A DNA stretch of 13,128 nt from GCA-965745 sp046704525 (GTDB lineage: Archaea > Thermoplasmatota > Thermoplasmata > Thermoplasmatales > Thermoplasmataceae), in contig JBJKRS010000061.1 in the NCBI GenBank assembly GCA_046704525.1, positions 1 through 13,128 on the forward strand, read 5' to 3'. The notes below the pieces were generated by a model. The model was given only the letters and a program-made list of their open reading frames with translations. It made no database searches and was not told the origin of the DNA. Position numbers and translations under genes: made by a program. The number at the start of each line of letters is the position of its first letter. Within the stretch, counting starts at the first letter, position 1. Shown one piece after another: positions 5,155 to 11,990 of this stretch.

Positions 5155-7950
5155 CTAGGTGTAGGAGAGATAGGTGTAGAGCATTATGTTATCTCCAGCC
5201 ACCATTATGTTCTTCTCATAGGTATTTATGCCTGTCGGATCAATCTTGGGGCTAATCTGTCTCCACTGGTACTTCTGCTGCAGCGGAACGATCAGAGTCA
5301 TGTTGACGAACTGCTCGTTCATCTTCTGGAACCAGAACTGGGCAGTTGAGGAGCTTGCCGCCGTTGACCCGTTGTTGTAGTCACTTACCATTCCACTCAG
5401 AATGTTAGCCTCAGTCTGATTGTTGTATGTGTTGCCTGCACCACCGTTTATCCAGTACGGCGTGAACGAAGACGGGCCTATGAACGTTGATCCATTGGTC
5501 GGAAGCGCTATGGGCGCAAGATAGTCCGTTGGGTACGGGTAATCCGGATACCAGTCGTTCAGTGCAATGGGCATCGGGTTCTGTCCCTGCACACGGTTTG
5601 CCACAACCTCTGGGGCGGGAACTGGCACCTGCACTATCTTGACTCCTGTGACATTCTGCACTTCATCGGCCCAGATCGGGAACATCCCGAAATCCGAAGG
5701 GTTTCCGAGTCTGATGAAAACAGGCACTACAACCTGCTTCCCATTGTACATCGCATTTCCTCCAGACATTGTTATGGATGAACTGAATGAGCTGTTGAGG
5801 AAATAGTCCCAGTACTGCTTTGCAAAAGATGGGCTGTAGTATGGCACCGCGGCGCCTGAGTTGTTCAAGTCACTCAAGGTCTGTGCGTAAAGCATTCCCT
5901 GGGGCAATGCGCCCGCAAACTTCTGGCCGAATATGGAGTGGTAAATGGCATTTCCAACCAGGTTGTTCAGGTAGTCATTGTAGTTGAAGGCATATGAGAA
6001 AGCCTTCCTTGCATTCAGGTCAGAGAACATGTTCCCTGGCATGTTTGCAGAGCTGACGTAGTTCTTGGTAAGTATTGACATGTTCACGTTGGCGTTGAAT
6101 GAATACCAGTAGATCCCTAGAGACGGGAAGCCGTACGACTTAGCTGCTCCGCTGGAGTTCAGTGACTGGACATAAGCCCAGTTTGCTGTAGGAATGCTTG
6201 TACCCTGTGCCTGCCCTGCCTTAACAGCAAGGTATGCCTGCTCAGGCTGGCTGATGTAGTTAATGATAATCTCATTTATTGAAGGCTTCGGATACCAGGG
6301 ACCTGGTGATGTGAACGAAGGGTTGGCAACAAGTACGACCTGTGAACTGGGCGTTATGTATGATACCTTGTACGGCCCATCCGCGAGAATGTGTCCTTCT
6401 ATGTACGCGTTGTAGTGGTTTGAGTTGCCCTGAACCTTGTAGTTCTCAAATCCCTGCGGGGTCCATGTTATGTTTGCTCCATGCTCAGCAAGCCACTGGG
6501 CACTTGTGATCCATGATCCACTTGTGTCAAGTATCTCAAAGACAAGTGCAGCTGGCATTGGAGTCTGGAAGTGGAAGGTAATGCTGTTCGATGCGTTGTT
6601 CACTGTCATGTTGTTTGTAATGTTGTAGAAGGTGTTGGATGAGTATATGTCACCGGGAAGCAGGTACTGTCCCTGGATCCACCCGGGAGTTCCAGGCACT
6701 CCTCCGTCAAAGAGAAGTGTCCTCGTGAGAGAGTACATGACGTCCCAGGCTGTCACTGATTGACCATTCTGGAAAGATGCATTGCTTCTGACGTGGAAAG
6801 TGAAGTTTTCATAAGGCTGAAGATGGGTTGTGTACGTAGTACCCCAAGGGGTCGTCTGTGTGTAATTTGCATAGTTGTTGTTGATTCCGCCGTTGGAAAT
6901 TGTCGGAACCTGCGTTGCGAGCGCCGGTACATAGGATGTGGCAGAGGACTGGTTGTATGTCAGCAGCCACATGTCGGTGTTGTCAAGTATCTCGTATCCA
7001 AGTAGATCATAGTTGATGGCAGGATCCAACGTTGTGTAACCTCCAGGAGCGACCTGGTCATTCACAAACACTGTAACTGCCTGTGGCTGCTGGTAGAGCT
7101 TTGCATTCTTGAAGACAGGCATGTCAACGAAGTAAGTCGTGCTGTGAACTCCAGACATCATATTCAGGCTGCCAGTCGTGGTGTTGTTCACTTCCGCAGT
7201 GTAAGTGGTGATCATCAGGGAATAGTAGCCCTGGGCCATGTTGCTCATCTGGAATGTGGAGTATGTTTCAGGCAGAATGTATACGCCCTGTGAGCTGTTG
7301 AAAGCATACGGGAGAACCATCTGGTTTATCTGTGTGCCGTTCTTGTAGACTGTAAGAGATTGTGATACTACCTGAAAACTGGAGTTCGAGGGCTCAGTAT
7401 AGTATCCGAGCAGGAATGTTGCTTGCGATCCAGGGGAGAATATTGTCGTGTGGTTCACAGATGGTGTGGAAGACTGATCAGCTATCAGCGATACAAGCCC
7501 GTTTGAAGAATACTGGTCAAGGGCCTGTTCGGTAGCGACAACATTCACAATTGAACCGCTCCCCTCATAGACTGAGTTGACAAAATTCACGCTGTAGTAG
7601 ATATAGTAATTTCCGGGGTTTCTGTAAACGTGGGATACTGATATGTTTGTAGTTCCCGAATAGTGCACAGTTGTGTTGCTGTGATCTCCGAAGTAAACGG
7701 TCATGTCCTTGAACTTGCCGTTCACGTGCACTGTGTAGTTGTAGGTGCTTCCTGTGGCAGTTGTCGCTGCCGCACTTGTCACTGTGGCCGAGGATCCTGT
7801 GCCAGTCTGGTGGCCGAAATCCAAGTAGGCCAGGCCGGCGACCACAATTATCAGGACAATGATAATGGCCATTGCCGCGGGTCCACCGGGACCTTTTCCG
7901 GAACCCTTTTTCTGGTGATCCGGTATTTCTGGATGTTTTTCATCTGTCAT
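5155..7950 (-). CDS. Membrane-anchored PKD-SBP_bac_5 fusion, peptide-type substrate-binding protein
   Basis: A 931-residue surface protein, far longer than the usual 500-600 of Opp/Dpp binding proteins. Order: a basic cytoplasmic tail (1-27), one membrane helix (about 28-45), a Ser/Thr/Ala linker, a PKD-like domain (about 70-138, with VYFGDH, SHVYRNPGNY), an unassigned beta-rich segment (about 140-290), and an SBP_bac_5 domain from about 293, starting at FVNDQ and LDPAINYD. It has no lipobox Cys and no cysteine at all, so it is likely held by the uncleaved N-terminal helix, with the binding domain outside. About 25 N-x-S/T sequons suggest N-glycosylation. The ATG at 7950 is preferred over an in-frame TTG at 7956: it matches the start of the paralogue (MTDEK versus MTESK) and has a TATA box. 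No permease is nearby. It likely captures peptides for an ABC importer encoded elsewhere. Confidence 0.9.
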   Translation of the reverse strand: MTDEKHPEIPDHQKKGSGKGPGGPAAMAIIIVLIIVVAGLAYLDFGHQTGTGSSATVTSAAATTATGSTYNYTVHVNGKFKDMTVYFGDHSNTTVHYSGTTNISVSHVYRNPGNYYIYYSVNFVNSVYEGSGSIVNVVATEQALDQYSSNGLVSLIADQSSTPSVNHTTIFSPGSQATFLLGYYTEPSNSSFQVVSQSLTVYKNGTQINQMVLPYAFNSSQGVYILPETYSTFQMSNMAQGYYSLMITTYTAEVNNTTTGSLNMMSGVHSTTYFVDMPVFKNAKLYQQPQAVTVFVNDQVAPGGYTTLDPAINYDLLGYEILDNTDMWLLTYNQSSATSYVPALATQVPTISNGGINNNYANYTQTTPWGTTYTTHLQPYENFTFHVRSNASFQNGQSVTAWDVMYSLTRTLLFDGGVPGTPGWIQGQYLLPGDIYSSNTFYNITNNMTVNNASNSITFHFQTPMPAALVFEILDTSGSWITSAQWLAEHGANITWTPQGFENYKVQGNSNHYNAYIEGHILADGPYKVSYITPSSQVVLVANPSFTSPGPWYPKPSINEIIINYISQPEQAYLAVKAGQAQGTSIPTANWAYVQSLNSSGAAKSYGFPSLGIYWYSFNANVNMSILTKNYVSSANMPGNMFSDLNARKAFSYAFNYNDYLNNLVGNAIYHSIFGQKFAGALPQGMLYAQTLSDLNNSGAAVPYYSPSFAKQYWDYFLNSSFSSSITMSGGNAMYNGKQVVVPVFIRLGNPSDFGMFPIWADEVQNVTGVKIVQVPVPAPEVVANRVQGQNPMPIALNDWYPDYPYPTDYLAPIALPTNGSTFIGPSSFTPYWINGGAGNTYNNQTEANILSGMVSDYNNGSTAASSSTAQFWFQKMNEQFVNMTLIVPLQQKYQWRQISPKIDPTGINTYEKNIMVAGDNIMLYTYLSYT
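6849..7020. repeat. Paralogous direct repeat, partner at about 9784-9955
   Basis: This stretch, coding the start of the SBP domain, recurs in the same orientation 2935 nt downstream in the second SBP gene. It carries long nearly identical runs (for example around 6851-6865 and 9786-9800). It reflects tandem gene duplication, not a mobile repeat. Confidence 0.6.
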
Positions 7951-7978
7951 TAGCAATCGGCTTTCATAGGAGTTATGT

Positions 7979-7986
7979 GTTATAAA
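7979..7986 (-). promoter_or_regulatory. TATA box of the first PKD-SBP gene
   Basis: Read on the minus strand this is TTTATAAC, centred about 32 nt before the ATG at 7950, predicting a leader of only about 6-8 nt. Together with the T-rich stretch between the two SBP genes it suggests that each gene has its own transcript. Confidence 0.55.
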
Positions 7987-8015
7987 GATTCCTTCAGCGA
8001 GTGTACGGTAGGAAT

Positions 8016-8060
8016 ATTAAAAATTATAGAAAAAAAGATAAAAATTTGGTAAAAATTTAT
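8016..8060 (-). terminator. T-rich terminator of the second PKD-SBP gene
   Basis: On the minus strand, repeated T-runs (up to seven T) start about 12 nt after the TGA stop of the upstream SBP gene, without a hairpin. This fits U-tract termination between the two tandem genes. Confidence 0.55.
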
Positions 8061-8071
8061 TATATCTGCCT

Positions 8072-10885
8072 TCAGGCATACTTCAGGTATGTGTACAGCA
8101 TGATGTTTGCCCCGGCTACCATTATGTTGGACTGGTAGGTGTTGATTCCGTATGGATCAATCTTCGTGCTGATAACCCTCCATTCGAATTCCTGGTACTC
8201 CGGAACAATTGCTGTAATGTTGACAAACTGCTCGTTCATCTTCTGGAACCAGTACTGTGCCTGGGAAGGGTTGACTGCCGTGGAGCCATTGTTGTACGCT
8301 TCAATCATGCTCTGGAGCTGCGCTGCCTCAGTCTGGTTTGTCGCATTGTTCTGAGGGCTTGAACCAAACCAGTATGGGGTGAAGCTAGCAGCTCCCATGA
8401 ATGTGGACGAGTTTATGGGCATGGCAATCGGCTCAAGGTAGTCTGTCGGGTACGGATAATCCGGGAACCACTGGTTCAGCGATATTGGCAGTGGATTCTG
8501 TCCAGCAACGCTCAAACTGTTGATGTCCGGGAACGACAGTTGCACAACAGGCATCTGGATTCCTGTTGCCTTCTGCAGATCCGAGGCCCACACAGTGACA
8601 GCAGCCGCATCTATGGGATCACCCTGTTGCACGACTATGGGCACCACCATGGGAGAACCTGCATACATGGCAAAATTCCCGGTACCAGTCCACGTTATGT
8701 GGAAGTGGTTCGCATTGTCCTGGCCGTTTAGGAAATCCTGCCAATACTGTGTTGCTTTTGCCAGATCGAAGTACGGAACGTTACCTCCAGTTGTGGCGTT
8801 AAGTTCGGCGACTGTCTGGGCATACAGCATTCCAGCTGGCAATGCACCAGCGAAAGCCTGTCCGAAGGTAGTGTTGTACTTGGCATTCTGGAGGATGTTG
8901 TTGAAGAAGTGGTTGTAGTCAAACGAGTACGCGAAGGCCTTCCTCACATTGTGGACCGTGAACAGGTTCCCCGGCATGTTCGATCCCGAGTACACTGAAT
9001 TCTGCATCATGGATGTGTTCACATTGGCATTGAATGAGTACCAGTTGATTCCAAGCGATGGGAATCCATAGGCTTTGGCTATTCCTGCATTCTCCAGTGA
9101 TATCACATCCTCCCAGTTGCTAGACGGAAATGAAGAGCCCTGTGCTGCTCCTGCTTTCATTGCCAGATACGCCGTTGACGGCGAACTGATGTAGTTGATG
9201 ACTACCTCGTTTATCGTTGGTGCTGGCAGCCATGGTCCAGGAGAAGTGAAAGACGGGTTTGCCACAAGAACGACCTGTGAACTGGGCACAATATAGGAAA
9301 TCTTGTATGGACCACTTGCCATTACATGGTTTATTATGTACTGGTTGTAGTTCGATTCGCTTCCCTGTGATGTGTAGTTCAGGAAGCCCTGCGGGGACCA
9401 CGCGATTCCTGCACCTATGGACTGGAGCCAGTTGGCATCCGTAATCCACGTTCCACTTGTTTCCAGAATCTCAAAGACTAGTGCCGGTGGCATGGGGTTC
9501 TGGAAATGGAACGTTATGTTGTTCGTGTTGTTGTTCACTGTCATGTTGTTGGTAATGTTGTAGAAGGTGTTCGATACCGTGTAGTCATTCGGAAGCAGGT
9601 ATTGTGCCTGAATCCACCCTGGTGTGCCCGGTGAGCCATTGTTGAAGAGCAGTGTTCTTGTCAGTGAGTACATGACATCCCACGCGGTGACTGGATCTCC
9701 ATTCTGGAATGATGCATTGCTTCTTATGTGGAACGTGAAGTTCTGGTAAGGCTGCAGTGCAACAGTGTATGTGCTTCCCCATGGGGTCGTCTGTGTGTAG
9801 TTTGCGTAGTTGTTGTTTATTCCGCCGTTGGCAACAGTGGGTACCTGTGTTGCAAGGGCTGGAAGGTATGATGTTGCTGAGGACTTGTTGTAAGTGAGGA
9901 GCCACTGGTATGTATTATCCAGTATCTCGTATCCAAGCAGGTCGTAGTTGATCGCAGGGTCTAGAGTGGTATATCCGCCTGGTGCCAGCTGATCGTTCAC
10001 AAAGATAGTCTTGGAGACCGGGGCCTGGTAGAGGGCACCGTTAGAGAAAACAGGCATGTCAAGGTAGTAGTTGGTGCTGAACACACCAGCAGAAAGGTCC
10101 AGAGCTCCAGTTGTCGTGTTGGCAACATAGGCGGTGTAAGTTGTCAGCAGGATCTCATAGTAACCCTCTGAGAGTGATGACATGTTGAAATTTGCATACT
10201 GCGGCTCAAGCTGGTATGTTCCCTGGGACGAGTTGAATACATACGGCAGGGTTGTCTGTTCAGTCTGGCTTCCATTCTTGTAAACTGTGATTGATTGAGA
10301 TATGACCTGGAAGCTTGTGTTCGCAGGAGCAGTGAAATAACCGATCAGGTATGATGCGTGCGAACCGGGTGAAAATATGGTCGACTGATTCACAAGCGGT
10401 GCAGACGACTGTTCAGAGATCAGAGATATGAGGCCGATTGAAGACACTTCATTCAGGGTGGATGTTGTTGCAAGGACATTCACAAGAGAATCGCTGCTTC
10501 TGTACGTGGTGCTTCCAAAATTGACCGTGTAATAGATGTAATAGTTACCCGGGTCACGGTAGACGTGGGAAAGCGATACATTATTCGATCCCGAGTAGAA
10601 TACATTGGTTACCGATCCGTCTCCAAAGTAGACTGTCATATTGTCAAATGCGCCATTAGTGTGCACTGTCAAATTATATGCACTGCCGGTCACAGTCGTT
10701 GTTTCAGCGGCTGTAACCTGCGCCGAGCTGCCAGTACTGGTGGGATGGTACAGACTATAGACAGCAAGGCCTCCGATCACCATAAGAAGGACGACAACGA
10801 CCGCCCAGAACATAGTCCTGGAAGGTCCGCCTCCGGACGCCTTCTTTACGTGTTCAGACAAATCAGGTTCTTTAGACTCTGTCAT
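8072..10885 (-). CDS. Membrane-anchored PKD-SBP_bac_5 fusion, tandem paralogue
   Basis: A 937-residue paralogue with the same plan: basic tail (MTESK to about residue 25), membrane helix (26-46), Ser/Thr linker, PKD-like domain (about 70-137; VYFGDG, SHVYRDPGNY), an unassigned middle segment, and SBP_bac_5 from about 293 (FVNDQ, LDPAINYD). Between FVNDQ and TTPWG it is close to 90% identical to its neighbour by eye. The cytoplasmic tail, linker and C-terminal lobe (around residues 690-800) differ more, as expected if ligand preference has drifted. No cysteine, many sequons and few charged residues fit a surface protein of an acidophile. The ATG at 10885 follows a TATA box. It is the upstream copy, divergent from the acetamidase gene. 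Tandem duplication is clear; different substrates are an inference. Confidence 0.9.
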   Translation of the reverse strand: MTESKEPDLSEHVKKASGGGPSRTMFWAVVVVLLMVIGGLAVYSLYHPTSTGSSAQVTAAETTTVTGSAYNLTVHTNGAFDNMTVYFGDGSVTNVFYSGSNNVSLSHVYRDPGNYYIYYTVNFGSTTYRSSDSLVNVLATTSTLNEVSSIGLISLISEQSSAPLVNQSTIFSPGSHASYLIGYFTAPANTSFQVISQSITVYKNGSQTEQTTLPYVFNSSQGTYQLEPQYANFNMSSLSEGYYEILLTTYTAYVANTTTGALDLSAGVFSTNYYLDMPVFSNGALYQAPVSKTIFVNDQLAPGGYTTLDPAINYDLLGYEILDNTYQWLLTYNKSSATSYLPALATQVPTVANGGINNNYANYTQTTPWGSTYTVALQPYQNFTFHIRSNASFQNGDPVTAWDVMYSLTRTLLFNNGSPGTPGWIQAQYLLPNDYTVSNTFYNITNNMTVNNNTNNITFHFQNPMPPALVFEILETSGTWITDANWLQSIGAGIAWSPQGFLNYTSQGSESNYNQYIINHVMASGPYKISYIVPSSQVVLVANPSFTSPGPWLPAPTINEVVINYISSPSTAYLAMKAGAAQGSSFPSSNWEDVISLENAGIAKAYGFPSLGINWYSFNANVNTSMMQNSVYSGSNMPGNLFTVHNVRKAFAYSFDYNHFFNNILQNAKYNTTFGQAFAGALPAGMLYAQTVAELNATTGGNVPYFDLAKATQYWQDFLNGQDNANHFHITWTGTGNFAMYAGSPMVVPIVVQQGDPIDAAAVTVWASDLQKATGIQMPVVQLSFPDINSLSVAGQNPLPISLNQWFPDYPYPTDYLEPIAMPINSSTFMGAASFTPYWFGSSPQNNATNQTEAAQLQSMIEAYNNGSTAVNPSQAQYWFQKMNEQFVNITAIVPEYQEFEWRVISTKIDPYGINTYQSNIMVAGANIMLYTYLKYA

Positions 10886-10913
10886 TAATTATCAAGGGTT
10901 TAGGTAAAATCTA

Positions 10914-10921
10914 ATATTTAA
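10914..10921 (-). promoter_or_regulatory. TATA box of the second PKD-SBP gene
   Basis: Minus-strand TTAAATAT is centred about 32 nt before the ATG at 10885, the same spacing as in the downstream paralogue, giving a predicted leader of a few nucleotides. Confidence 0.55.
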
Positions 10922-10943
10922 TTTTCACGATCTCATTATTTTA

Positions 10944-10953
10944 GTTTAAATAC
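10944..10953 (+). promoter_or_regulatory. TATA box, candidate promoter of the acetamidase gene
   Basis: GTTTAAATAC contains a near-ideal archaeal TATA sequence. Transcription would start near 10973, giving a leader of about 60 nt that includes the inverted repeat at 10970 and the Shine-Dalgarno at 11022. A second, weaker AT-rich element (AATTTATG, about 10992-10999) would instead give a leader of about 12 nt. Confidence 0.5.
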
Positions 10954-10969
10954 CCTTTGGGGATCTGTT

Positions 10970-10982
10970 TCCGTAAAACGGA
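10970..10982. promoter_or_regulatory. Inverted repeat TCCGT-AAA-ACGGA, possible operator
   Basis: A perfect 5-nt inverted repeat with a 3-nt spacer lies on the transcription start predicted from the TATA box at 10944. A dyad at that position could bind a repressor of the acetamidase gene. It is short and could be chance. Confidence 0.3.
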
Positions 10983-11021
10983 CTGGCAAGTAATTTATGC
11001 TTTACATCACATTATAGTGCC

Positions 11022-11029
11022 AGGAGATG
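11022..11029 (+). promoter_or_regulatory. Shine-Dalgarno of the acetamidase gene
   Basis: AGGAGATG ends a few nt before ATGATG at 11032-11037. It sets the start at 11032 or 11035 and argues against the in-frame TTG at 10957. It is the only clear ribosome-binding site found among the genes in this window. Confidence 0.6.
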
Positions 11030-11031
11030 TC

Positions 11032-11961
11032 ATGATGAAGACAATAGATGGATGGAGCTATGACAGGATTCACTTTTCCTGGAAGCCATCCAGGAAACCA
11101 ATAGATTGGATAAAAGATGGAGAGAGCGTGCTGATAAAGGTTCCGGATTCGTCCACCATGCAGGTAAAGGAGGAATGGACCACTGCTGACATGTCCAAGC
11201 TGGACACCTCAAAATTCGACGGAGCCGTGGGCCCGATTGAAATTGATGGGGCCGAGCCCGGCGATGTGCTCGAAATTACAATAGAGGACATCAAGACCGG
11301 GATGTGGGGGTGGACTTCAATACAGCCGGACTTCGGCTTCATAAAGAAACGGTTCCAGAACAGGCTTGTCATATGGAAGATCGGGGACGGCTATGCAGAG
11401 ACAGGAACAGACTTCCTGAAAGGCGTAAGAATAGCTACAAAGCCGTTCCTTGGGGTCATAGGACTTGCACCTTCCGAGGGCGAATTCGGGATGATTCCTC
11501 CACAGTACTTCGGAGGAAACATGGACAACCATCTCCTTATCAAGGGTTCAAAGGTGTACATACCCGTCAACCAGAAAGGTGCTCTCCTGTCAGTTTCCGA
11601 TCCTCATGCATCGCAGGGTGACGGGGAGGTTTGCGGAACTGCAATAGAGACCAGCGCAGAGGTTACTCTCAAGGTCAAGATACACAAGAACCACAGGATA
11701 AAGTTCCCCAGGGCTTTTTCACCTTACGTCGACACGGATGAGAAAATAGTGGCAATGGGGATAGCGCCTGATCTAAAGGATGCTGCTGAATTGGCATTGG
11801 ACAACATGTTCGACGAATTGAAGGAGTACGGTTTCTCAGAAGAAGAATCCTATGCACTGATGAGCGTTGTGGGAGACCTTCGGATATCTGAAGTTGTTGA
11901 TGAGCCCAATTTCGTGGTTTCAGCAACAATGGCCAAGAAATACGCTAACCGCGGGACTTGA
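11032..11961 (+). CDS. Acetamidase/formamidase family amidase
   Basis: A 309-residue FmdA/AmdA-family protein that should hydrolyse a small amide to ammonia and a carboxylate in the cytoplasm. Family landmarks run in order: RIHFSWKPSRKP near the N-terminus (His14), VGPIEIDGAEPGDVLE (about 66-81), PFLGVIGLAP (about 138-147), GGNMDNH (162-168), and the strongly conserved DPHASQGDGEVCGTAIE block (190-206). The length is typical and it looks intact. A Shine-Dalgarno places the start at 11032 (or ATG 11035); the upstream in-frame TTG at 10957 would add 25 residues lacking family resemblance. It is divergent from an SBP gene and sits at the end of a group of peptide-handling genes, so a role in releasing ammonia from amides is plausible. 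The exact amide (formamide, acetamide or other) cannot be read from the sequence. Confidence 0.9.
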   Translation: MMKTIDGWSYDRIHFSWKPSRKPIDWIKDGESVLIKVPDSSTMQVKEEWTTADMSKLDTSKFDGAVGPIEIDGAEPGDVLEITIEDIKTGMWGWTSIQPDFGFIKKRFQNRLVIWKIGDGYAETGTDFLKGVRIATKPFLGVIGLAPSEGEFGMIPPQYFGGNMDNHLLIKGSKVYIPVNQKGALLSVSDPHASQGDGEVCGTAIETSAEVTLKVKIHKNHRIKFPRAFSPYVDTDEKIVAMGIAPDLKDAAELALDNMFDELKEYGFSEEESYALMSVVGDLRISEVVDEPNFVVSATMAKKYANRGT

Positions 11962-11990
11962 CTGAAAACGTCCCACAATTTCACTTATCT

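Noticed and set aside
7951..7956. First PKD-SBP start at TTG 7956
   Set aside because: ATG 7950 gives an N-terminus matching the paralogue and is the stronger codon.
6849..9955. Repeated DNA as a mobile element or transposon pair
   Set aside because: The repeats are coding parts of two paralogous SBP genes; there is no transposase and there are no terminal inverted repeats.
10957..11031. Acetamidase start at TTG 10957
   Set aside because: The extra 25 residues do not resemble the family, and a Shine-Dalgarno lies directly before ATG 11032.
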